NCBI RefSeq assembly: GCF_002234675.1
Contig: NC_019859.2
Coordinates: 1,766,240 to 1,830,239 of the forward strand
Length of the DNA: 64,000 nt
From: Oryzias latipes
Lineage: Eukaryota > Chordata > Actinopteri > Beloniformes > Adrianichthyidae
Reading direction: 5' to 3'
Shown here one piece after another: positions 1 through 9,900 of this stretch. The notes below the pieces were generated by a model. That model was not told where the DNA came from, made no database searches, and was given only the letters and a program-made list of their open reading frames with translations. How positions within the stretch are numbered: the stretch's first letter is position 1; the number at the start of each line of letters is the position of its first letter. The position numbers and the translations under genes were made by a program.

Positions 1-165
1 CCGCCATCGTCAGATTCAGAAGCTAAAACCTCCTGAACGTTTCTAGTTTGTTTCTTTGAGGCTTTGAGTTGTTTTCTAGAAACTAAACGGTTTCCTCTGC
101 AGGCGGCGGTTTGGTTCTCCAACCCTCACCGTCTTTAGGACTAAACGTTGGATGTTTTCCTGCAG

Positions 166-1407
166 CCAGCTGTCTGGAGGAACGCCTGGCGGATCTTCGC
201 TTGGAGTCGGAGAGCGATTGGAGCCCCTCCCCCCGCTCGGAGGAGAGTGACAGCGTTTCAACGAGCGCCTTTGAATCTTACAGGAGAACCATGGTGAGCT
301 TCCAGACGTTTCCTCCACGTCCCAGAATGAAGCCGCATCTCTAAGCGACGGTTCTGGTGCTGTTTTTCCCTCCAACAGACCCGAACCCGCAGCGAGGGCG
401 ACCTCCGACCCAAACCCAAGTCCTGTAAGTCGGACATGCAGTTCAGTTCCTGAGACGCGTCACGCGGTTTCTTCACGTGTGCTCAATTCCTCCGTTTCAG
501 TCATCCGACCCGTGAGGAACCAGCAGGCCTTCAAAAAGTCCGACCCGGTGGCAAAGTAAGTTCAGAACCAACTTTACAGATTTGGGTTTTATTTTTTTAC
601 AAACGTCTCGAGGACCTGGAAATCGCACTATTAATCTCCACCACCTTATATGAACGTATGAAACCTGCACATTTATTCACATCCTAATATTTAGTGTTAT
701 TAGGGTTCTGAGACCTTTATTGTGAAAATATGACACAAAAACACATTTTAAATTCCAAATTCTTGGAATATGGGTTTACTTTTTTTACTCCCTAAAAGGT
801 AAACATTTGTGATGTCATGGATCAGAAATGTTTCAGTTAGGAGGAAGAATCTGACGATTCAAAGCAGACGTTTAACGTTTTCATGTCTCTGCAGGTATTT
901 TGAGTACAAACAGCTCTGGGAGATGTTCAAACTTCCTGGAGAGAAGGACAGGAAAGCTCTTCGCTGGGAGATACGGGTAAGAAATGCTGCTTCACAAAAA
1001 AATAAAGACTACTTCCTGTGGAGCTTTTCAAAGTAAAAGACTTTTCCCTTCTCCAGGAGCGGCTTGCCTATCAGCCTCCACCTGTAAGTATTCTCAAGGT
1101 GCTTTCATGGGTCATACAGATGAGTTTTGAGGTTCCTGTGCAGGAAAATCCTCAGAAGAAGAAGACGGTTTTCTGTTTGGAACCGATTTGTTTATTTCTA
1201 ACATTTTCCACAGCAGTTTGTGCATGAAACAGGTTCCTCCACAAACTTCTCCCTCACCCCTCCTCTTCCTCGTTTCAGCCTAAACCTCGCAGAGTTTTTG
1301 TGCCCAACTCCTACGTCGTGCCGACGGAGAAGAAGCGCTCGGCGCTCCGCTGGGAGGTCAGGAACCAGCTGGCCAACCACCTCCAGCGGTTCAGCTCCCA
1401 GCCATGA
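166..1407 (+). CDS. hyls1: HYLS1 centriolar and ciliogenesis protein, 3' part of gene
   Basis: Exons by splice sites: 166-293, 379-424, 501-555, 895-976, 1057-1083 and 1279-1407, ending in TGA. They join in one frame. The C-terminal ~90 residues carry the conserved HYLS1 block: [10 protein letters not shown], then [46 protein letters not shown]. The human protein has closely similar stretches ([39 protein letters not shown], recalled). HYLS1 is a centriole-associated protein needed for cilium formation; mutation causes hydrolethalus syndrome in people. The upstream exon is acidic and Ser-rich. The N-terminal exons lie left of the window or were not recognised in 1-165, so this is partial. The gene is convergent with mrpl4. 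Identity rests on the C-terminal block and is quite secure; the exact first visible exon is less so. Confidence 0.85.
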
Positions 1408-1439
1408 GCCTCCAGCTGTCCCACAGTTTTTAGGATCTT

Positions 1440-1448
1440 TTTAATAAA
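1440..1448. terminator. Back-to-back poly(A) signals of hyls1 and mrpl4
   Basis: AATAAA at 1443-1448 on the plus strand lies 36 bp after the hyls1 stop. The overlapping 1440-1445 reads ATTAAA (the common variant) on the minus strand, 45 bp beyond the mrpl4 stop. Both signals share one short AT-rich block, so the two 3' UTRs probably overlap. Confidence 0.6.
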
Positions 1449-1489
1449 TTTTTACTGTTCATAAGATTCCCGTCTCCGGGTTTCGGGTC

Positions 1490-4400
1490 TCAGGGAAAGT
1501 CGCGGTAGGGCAGCTTGAACGGGTACAGCGGCGTGTAGCGCTGGTCGTGCCACAGCAGCTTGTCCTCCAGGAACTTGAGGGTCTCCAGCGTCAGAACGAC
1601 GGCTTCATGCTTCAGCATGCTGTGCACGTTCAGCCCTGAGAGTCACAGCAACACATCATCAGCAAACATCCAGATCATCCGGTGGGTGTCAGCGGGAGCC
1701 CCGCCCACTCACCGATGGCCGGGATGAGGTTCACCTTCTTCAGGTCGCTGGCGGCCTGCAGGATGTTTTCAGGGAACTCTTCAGCTCTGAAAGCAGCAGA
1801 GAAACCCGACATCAGCCCTGTTGAGGTGCCGCATCCGCAAACGCCATGACGATACTCACACGTCAACGATGAGGACCGACTCCCCCCAGTGCCGGCGCCG
1901 GATGAGGTCCAGCAGGTACTGAGAGTCTGGAGTGGGGATGTGGAGAGAGTCCACCACGTGAAGGTAGTCCTGCAGGGACCAGAGGATGTTCGAGTCCTTT
2001 ATGATTAGACCATTTCTCCCAGAATGAAGTCGGTTTGGTTTTACAGAGGACATTTGGGGCTTTTCAATGATACCAAATGTGAAGGGGCGGGGCTCTAGGA
2101 ATTGTAGTTTAGGATTGTAAAAAAAATGATTATTTTTTTTCTCTGGTAGTTGGGATATAAAAAGATTTCCATCCATTTCTGGTTCATGAATTAATCCTGC
2201 AATGTCTTCTTACTGCCAGCAGGTGGAGCCCTTGAGCCCACCAAAAAGCCCCAGAAATAAAAACCTTTTGATATTTGATTCTGGGGTGTTATCTGAGATT
2301 ATCTGAGGTGTGTTGAGATCATTCTGCAGGATTAAACTGCAAAGAACAAAAAGTCTCAAGAGAAAGAAAAAAAATCTGTTGGTTCAGACAGAAACTGCTG
2401 TTTTCCGCATAAATGAAATCGTTAAAAGGTTTTTTTAGTCTCTCAGGATTTTGACTTTAAATTAGAAACAGAAAACATGGGCGGGCATTTTTGGGGGGGA
2501 TTTAGTGCATAAAAGGTGAAGTGTCTGTTTTACCTGAGCCATCTTAAAACTCAGAGCCACTTTGAGCCCCTGGACTCGAACCTTCATGGGTAACATGTAG
2601 TAGTAGCTGGTCGGTCCTCGAGGCCCATGGGACACCCCACCTGAGGAACACACGGGGGAGTCAAAGGGTCAGCGGCGGGGGAGGACGGCGGCGTGGTTGA
2701 AGGGTCTGTGAGGAGCGATCGGTCACCTCCTCTCCATAGCGGTGAGCGGATGCTTCCGTGGCGAGCTCGTCCGCTCCCCTTCTGTCTCCACGGCTTCTTG
2801 CCCCCACCCCTGACCTCCGACCTGACCTTTGTGTGGGCGTAGCTCTGACAAAACGAGTCAAAGATACAGGATTTCTGTCAGAACTTGCAGCAGAAAAGAA
2901 CTAAAACCCACTTTTCAGACAAGATTACACAGAAAAACAGGGAAAAATTGGAATATTTACTATTTTTAATGTGGAATAAAACAATAAACTTACGATTCTT
3001 TTGTAGTTTCTCTGCCATTTTTCAACGTCGTGCAGAATATCGATTCTAAAAACAGAAATATGATCACGTCTTTCTGCTGACGCCCGGAAAGCAAACCAAA
3101 AAACCGTTTCTACCTTGGAGAAACTCCAAAGACGTCTGGGTGGAGCTCCGCCCGCCCCAGCGGCTCGCCGTCCTCCATCTGCAGACTCTCCACCCACGTC
3201 TGCATGGGGCTCAGGTGAGCAGGGACCACAGCCTCACACCTCCTCAGGAGGGGCAGGGGGCAGTCTGCCGGGGGAGGAGGGCGCTCTGCAGAGACCAAGT
3301 CGATCAGAAAGGTTCTGGTGTTTGAGCTGCAACTTTAAAGACAGAACGTTCTGGTCTCACTCAGTCTGGATGGATCCACCAGGTTTGCAGGCAGCTGCAA
3401 GTTTGGAGGAAGAGCGCCCTCTGCTGGGAAAGAGGAGGAAAACTGAGGAAAGAAAAACAAAGTTTCTGTTTGGGATTCACATTTTTGGTTTAGTAGCCAA
3501 GCAATAAAGTTTTGGGAGCATAAGTGTCTCATATTTCAAAGTAAAAGGTCAATACCGGAAAGGATTTTTAATTTTATGCGATAAAGCTAAAATCAATCCT
3601 CCACACGGCTTTTTTTTTCTTATTCTGTCACTTAATTAAAATGATAATGAAAATGGTATTTGACACATTTCATATTCAAAAAGTTCTCTAGTAAATGTGT
3701 AGCAAAGTTCAACTAGGAATGTCTAATTTAACAATTAAAATGAATTTACACAAATGCCTTTTCATTTTCACAATGTAACTGCATCAAATGACTCAAAAAT
3801 AAAAATCAATCCTTCAAAATGCTTTTTCATTTTCTACTTTACTCTGAACCTTCCAGCTTCTGACATTTCCCAACCTCATGGTCCACACTCTTCTATTCTT
3901 GCTTCGTCCCTCTTTTTCCAGCGCCAAACACGCGCAGTAGTGACAGAAGAAGAAGAGCGAGCAGTGATGTCATCGCCCCGCCCCCCTCCCAGAACTGCTG
4001 ACCGGAAATGATCTGTGACAGTTTTTGCAGCTGGATGTGAAAACAAAAATGCCGTCTTTGCATGATCAAAGAGGGGATGATGAGGAAGAAAATGAAAACG
4101 TATTTTAGCGGATGGACTTTTAATTTTATTTTTGAGTCATTTGATGCATTTCCACCACTGCCCCCCCGAACGAACGCAGCTTTATTGTGAAAACGAAAAG
4201 CATTTCCGGTATCGACTTTTATTTTGAAATATGAGACACGTATGCTTCCATATAAAGTTATTGCAACAAAAAAAAACAGTTTACAAAAAGGCTGCGATGG
4301 AGATTTAATAAACTATAAAGTAAGACACAGAATAAGCATTAAATATAAGACTGGATGACATCATGGTCGTCATTTTATTTCTTTACATTCTAAGTTTTTT

Positions 4401-5583
4401 TATTCTGAAAATACAAATGATTGTTTTTTATATGAACAAGGAATAGAAATAATATATTTAAGAAATATTTATAAAAAGTCCTGTTGAAAAAAATCACTAA
4501 GATGCAGCTCAATTAAATAGAACAGGCGGTTAGAAATGAGAAAACAAGTTTACATCACGAGAGAAAATCAGCTGTAGATTTTTAAAGAGATAAAAATAAT
4601 ACAAATAATGTGACACGTTCAGATTATTTTAATCTGTCTGTTTAGTCAAGACTGCACTAAAACAAAATAAAACAATAAGACAAACTTCATTTGATCCCAA
4701 AAAGTAAGTAAGATGATTACATTATTTTAATATTCATGTTGATGACCCCAGTGACTGTCTAGGAAAGGCTTTTGCAGCTTTATTAGATGATGTTGGTTTC
4801 ACCCAAAGTGTGAATGAACCCACTCACTGTCATAAGCACTCCCTGGACCTTGTTCTAACCCATGGTATAGAGATCAGCCAGCTGAGTGTCCTTCCTCTTA
4901 ACCCCATCATTTCTGATCACTTTCTGATTACCTTCCAGCTTACACTGGAACATCCTTCTGCCCCAGTGAATAAGAAACAGCTTAGAAGAATCTTAACTGA
5001 CCGTTCTGTGTCTGAGTTTAAACACACAGTTCAGCCAGTGCTTGGTGACATTCTGAGAAAATACTCTGAGTCCAGCTCCCATAGTATCAGTCCTAGTATA
5101 AATGACCACTTTGTTAATGATGCCTTACAAGCCCTCAGGAGTACACTCGATGTTGTTGCCCCCCTGAAACCTAAGTTTGTCAGACAAAACCGAGTAGCAC
5201 CGTGGTTTAACGCTGAAACTCGTTCTCTTAAACGAGAAACCCGTAAGTTGGAAAGAGAATGGCGCCGCTCCGGTTCAGAGCAGTCTCTGGATATCTGGAA
5301 ACATAGCCTATTAAATTATAAAAAAGCTCTGCGTAGAGCTAGAAGCCAGTACTATTCAACCTTAATATCAGAGAATGGAAACAATCCAAGATTTCTTTTT
5401 AGCACTATAGCTAAATTAACTCGCAGTCAGAGCTCAGTAGAACCACATGTTCCTGTTTCTCTCAGCTCTGATGATTTTCTTACATTTTTCAACAGTAAAA
5501 TTTCAAATATTAGACATAAGTTGCTGTGAATTTGGGCTATATAAATAAAAATTGAATTGAATTAAGATATACACATTACAATC

Positions 5584-5652
<69 letters not shown>

Positions 5653-5904
5653 CGAAGAAAATACATGAAAAACAAGCAAGACCAGCAATATTTTGGTGCA
5701 TTCTTGACAAAAAGAAACAAACTTAGAAGTTCTTCAATGTTTTTTCCTGCGATAATAAGAATACTTGTCTGACTATTGTTGCCCTAAATTATCCTAAAAT
5801 CAAAATGACTGATGATTTCCTGCTAAAACTGATCGGGTTCTTTTCGTTGAACTCACCCTTTTAGCGACGCCTCTGCCAAAAACTGCGACTGAAAACCGAA
5901 ACAT
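1490..5904 (-). CDS. mrpl4: Mitochondrial large-subunit ribosomal protein L4 (uL4m)
   Basis: Nine coding exons, 5' to 3' on the minus strand: 5904-5857, 3442-3361, 3285-3114, 3045-2994, 2844-2727, 2640-2534, 1969-1860, 1786-1713, 1635-1490. They sum to 909 nt (302 aa plus stop; human about 311). Exon 1 encodes [16 protein letters not shown], a basic amphipathic leader typical of mitochondrial targeting. Later exons carry uL4 landmarks: [19 protein letters not shown], the rRNA-binding loop, then [18 protein letters not shown], and the C-terminal [25 protein letters not shown] and [12 protein letters not shown], which match human MRPL4 closely. The protein is a structural part of the mitoribosome 39S subunit near the peptide exit tunnel. 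Intron 1 (3443-5856) holds transposon debris. Exons 1 and 2 are inferred from phase and splice sites and are less certain than the rest. Confidence 0.92.
3495..4265. mobile_element. Foldback element with long imperfect inverted repeats
   Basis: The left flank (about 3495-3570; contains GTGTCTCATATTTCAAA and ATACCGGAAA) recurs as its reverse complement at about 4190-4265. A second inner pair matches 3779-3830 (ATGACTCAAAAATAAAA) against 4105-4150. The unpaired centre (about 3840-4080) has a GC-rich stretch. There is no coding capacity, and I could not find a clear target-site duplication. It lies in mrpl4 intron 1. Best read as a non-autonomous DNA-transposon-like foldback element; the family is not recognised. 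Confidence 0.6.
4725..5565 (+). mobile_element. L2/CR1-type LINE fragment, 5' truncated and internally deleted
   Basis: An open frame runs from about 4727 to 5529. It begins at a degraded endonuclease motif (FNIHVDD; the family has GDFNIHVD), continues with DLVLTHG and the SDH motif of the apurinic endonuclease, and then the basic linker ([20 protein letters not shown]) that precedes reverse transcriptase. At about 5520 the frame jumps straight into a 3' end of LINE type, GGGCTATATAAATAAAA followed by TTGAA repeats. The whole reverse transcriptase is missing. Clade assignment (L2/CR1/Rex1 group) is from motif memory. Sits in mrpl4 intron 1, antisense to it. Confidence 0.75.
5586..5647. repeat. 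(TA)n microsatellite
   Basis: About 31 uninterrupted TA units directly after the LINE tail. Open frames read across it (poly Tyr-Ile) are artefacts. Confidence 0.95.
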
Positions 5905-6190
5905 TTCTATGAATTTCTCTGTGACACAAACGTTTGACTATTTTTAAAGTAACATTTAACGCAAAGTTTATCAAAAAAATGCGTGAAAGGTCGTGAAGGA
6001 TCCACCGTGGTGTGTGGCGCCTTGATGGCGCATGTTGATGACGTCATAAACGTTGCGGGTGGCGCCATCTGCTGACCGGAGGCCAGTTTATGAACCTTGA
6101 TGGTTTTTTTTCATTGTTTATTTTACTGACTACAATCAACAGGTGGCGCCGTTTTCACAGGTTTTATGAGAAGCCTTTATTTTTATTTTT
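5905..6190 (-). promoter_or_regulatory. Probable mrpl4 promoter with CRE-like palindrome
   Basis: Only about 290 bp separate the mrpl4 start codon from the poly(A) signal of the upstream ahnak-like gene on the same strand. The interval holds a perfect TGACGTCA (6039-6046) and GGCGCC palindromes, in GC-richer sequence than its surroundings. No TATA box is evident, as expected of a housekeeping gene. Inferred from position and motif only. Confidence 0.45.
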
Positions 6191-6194
6191 TTAC

Positions 6195-6200
6195 TTTATT
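6195..6200 (-). terminator. Candidate poly(A) signal of the ahnak-like gene
   Basis: AATAAA on the minus strand (TTTATT on plus), about 800 bp beyond the stop at 6998. The interval 6201-6997 is AT-rich without coding signal and fits a 3' UTR. Other AATAAA-like sites occur nearer the stop, so the true cleavage site is open. Confidence 0.4.
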
Positions 6201-6997
6201 GAACAGTATACCGAAGTACCAAACACAGCATCAGGTAGATGGCTATTTAATGAATAAATGAACATAAAAATAAATAAATAGCCACAAACCAAACATTCAT
6301 TTTACGCAACAACTAAAGATTGAAACAATGTTTATAATTCATTTCAAGAGACTTTTTTTAATTGTAAAAGATGGTATTTTTTCCTGAGCAGTAGAACAAA
6401 ATTATACATGCAGAGCTTTTATCAAAACGCCCACAATTACAGGGACAAACATACAAAGTTAAGATGTCACCAGACATTATTTTTTAAGTAAATGAACAAA
6501 GTTTTTAATTTGTCCAAATGTAAAACAAAATGCATCTTAAATATAACAGTACAGTAAAAGTTCAAAGACCTGAGCAAATTGATCCAAAATGGAAGAAATC
6601 ATGAATATCTTGCAAATCAAATATTAAACAAAACAACTTCCTTCTGTAATCTTTTGCAAAACACAAACAATTAAAATGCAAAGAAAATCCAAAATTAGTC
6701 TCCCTCTGTCTTTTAACTACAGAATACAAAAATAAAAATGTACCGCCTGTAAAAATAAAAAATAATGTAAAAGTTTAAATTTATACATTTTTTAATAGAA
6801 AAAGTGCAAGAATCAGACTTTTTTTTTAAAATCTGCCCCACTCCAAACCTGAACTGGTCTCCATGCATGAATGTTTTTTTAAAACATTTTTACGTACATA
6901 TGAGAACATTTACACAATAAAAGTGAAAAAAGTCACAATAAATAAAGCCATTTCAAAACAGAGACTAAAAAAACAGCAAACATCAAAGCTCCCATGA

Positions 6998-9900
6998 TTA
7001 AACAACATTAGAGAAAAAGAACGTCGAGCCTTTTGGATTATTTTGATATGGAACGTCAAGATCCAGAGTACCCGGCAGAAAGCTTTGCCTTTTGGGGGAA
7101 TTATATTTAAGGTTTTGCATTTTTGAATTTGGAGTTTGATTGGGGAAAACAGTGACGAGGTATCCATCTGAACTGTGAGGTGGTACTTTTTGTGAATTTT
7201 GAGACAAAGCCGGTAAACCGAAACCCCTGTCTGGCACGGTTCTGGGTTTTCTGTAATCTCTTGTGTCCACATAAGTCGGGATCATCTGTCCATAGTCGTG
7301 TTTTCCGTAGAGATCCAGATTTGAACCCCTGGCTCGAAGCACATGGTCTTTTCCAGTGAAATCATCGATGTTGAGGTCCAAACGTCTACCGTCCATGTGT
7401 GGCTGTAGAGCAGCATTCGCTGCAGGATAACTGGATCTGACGTTGCTTCTAGAAGCTTTTCTGTCAGTGCGTAGCCTGACGCCTGGATCTATGTCCAGGC
7501 CAGGCCTCGTCATGCTCACATTTGGGTACATTTTGTCGGGAGGTCTTTGGAAAATCGTTGGGGGATAGTCTAGATCCAAACCTGAGGATCTGTAGTGAGG
7601 CTGTGAATTGGGAATCACTGCTTTGGGCATGTTATAGACCATGTTTGGCGGCGTGACCCTGGGACCTGTGAGATTTCCCTGCATGGTCCCTGATCTCGTG
7701 TTAAGTGTTGCATTTGGAGGAGAAAGAGTTTTTGGCTGAAGAGATTCCCCAAAGTCAATGTCACAGCCCATGTTGTGAATATTTGTGCCGCCATATTGAG
7801 GCATTTTAAAAGAGGGAAGTTTGAACTTTCTATCTGCCAGTTTGAGGTCAGGCTGAGAACCACGAACATATGCAGATGGGAAGTTCATACCTGGGTTTGG
7901 CCCTCTGAAATCTTTCATTTTGGAGGAAGTAAAGTTGATGTTAGGTTGTCCCATATCACCCCACATCTGGAAATCAGGTTGTTTGTCTTGAATGTCTAAT
8001 CTTGGACCCTTGACTTGAGTGCCGTGTAGATCTAAGGCACCACGCCCTTTCAGCTTTGGTTCAAAAACATCCCAATTTGGAACGGTAATGTCAGGTCCAT
8101 TCATGTCCTTCACCAACTTCATTTTGGGCATTTTTGGCTGAATATCAGGAACACCAACATCAACATCTGGAGTGGAGATGTCCATTTTGGGAGCTTTGAA
8201 GTCCACATCTGGCAAACCCAACTTGGGGGAATCGGAGGAGCCTTTTGGAATTTTAAGGCTTAAATCTGGAGTTTGAAAATCTGAACTCAGTTTCATGTTT
8301 GACTCTTTTGGTATCTTGGCTTTAAGACTTGGAGAGTTTAGTTCAAGATCTGGGCTATCAAACTTTGGTTTTGAAAATCCTATATCTGGCATTTTCAATT
8401 TCCGCGATGGCTTTCCAAAATCAACTTCAGGAACTTCAAAGCCTTTTTTGGAGTGTTTTATGTCAGCATTTGGTAAGCCTGCTCTGTCGAAATTACCATC
8501 AATCTCCTGTCCCTTCATCGAAGATAAACCAACTTTAGGCATTTTTAGTTTTGCTTTTGGGGAGGCAGTGCTGACACCTGGAAGGTTAGCACCAAAATTT
8601 GGACCTTTATGGTCCAAATGTAGGTCCATATCAGGAGTATTTATTCCCCCTTTAACCTTTGGAGCTTTTAGATTGAAATCTGGTGATGTCAGATCTGCAT
8701 CCAGATTGGGTCCTTTAGGTAACGTTCCTGAAAGATTCATTTTGGGCATTTTCAGTTTGCCTGAAGGACCATTGACATCCCAGTCGGGACCTTGAAGTTC
8801 TGGCATTTTCAGATTGACATCTGGGACATTGAGGTCCAATTTGGGAGTTTTGGGGTCCATCTTGGGCAGTTTTATGTCTGGGGCATCAATTCCACCCTTT
8901 ACTTTGGGTCCAGAGACATCAAATTCAGGCAAGTCAAAGTTGGGTTTTTTGAATTTCCCGGATGGACCTGAAACATCTGCATCTAGATCTGCTTTTGGAC
9001 CTCTGAGGTTTAAGTTGGGACCATTTACATTGAAGTCTGGATGATCCAATTTGGCATCAACTTCAGGACTTTTATGGGTTGGGAGGTTGAATTTGGGCAT
9101 TTTCATTTTGGGAAATTTAAACTTTGCTTTTGGGGAACCAATGTCAACATCTGGTGTTTTCATGTTCAACTTTGAACTCTTAAGGTCCACGTTTGGAAGG
9201 TCTACATCAGGGGTATTCATTCCCCCCTTAACCTTTGGAGCTTTTAGATTGAAATCTGGTGATGTCAGATCTGCATCCAGATTGGGTCCTTTGGGTAACG
9301 TTCCTGAAAGATTCATTTTGGGCATTTTCAGTTTGCCTGAAGGACCATTGACATCCCAGTCTGGACCTTGAAGTTCTGGCATTTTCAGATTGACATCTGG
9401 GGCATTGAGGTCCAATTTGGGAGTTTTGGGGTCCATCTTGGGCAGTTTTATGTCTGGGGCATCAATTCCACCCTTTACTTTGGGTCCAGAGACATCAAAT
9501 TCAGGCAAGTCAAAGTTGGGTTTTTTGAATTTCCCGGATGGACCTGAAACATCTGCATCTACATCTGCCTTTGGACCTCTGAGGTCTAAATTGGGACCAT
9601 TTACATTGAAGTCTGGATGATCCAATTTGGCATCACCTTCAGGACCTTTAAAGGTTGGGAGGTTGAATTTGGGCATTTTCATTTTGGGAAATTTAAATTT
9701 TGCTTTTGGTGAACCAATGTTACCATCTGGTGTTTTCATGTCCAACTTTGTACTCTTAAGGTCCACGTTTGGAAGGTCTACATCAGGGGTATTTATTCCC
9801 CCCTTAACCTTTGGAGCTTTTAGATTGAAATCTGGTGATGTCAGATCTGCATCCAGATTGGGTCCTTTGGGTAACGTTCCTGAAAGATTCATTTTGGGCA

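Noticed and set aside
5503-5772. Frames of alternating Tyr-Ile
   Set aside because: Translation of a (TA)n microsatellite.
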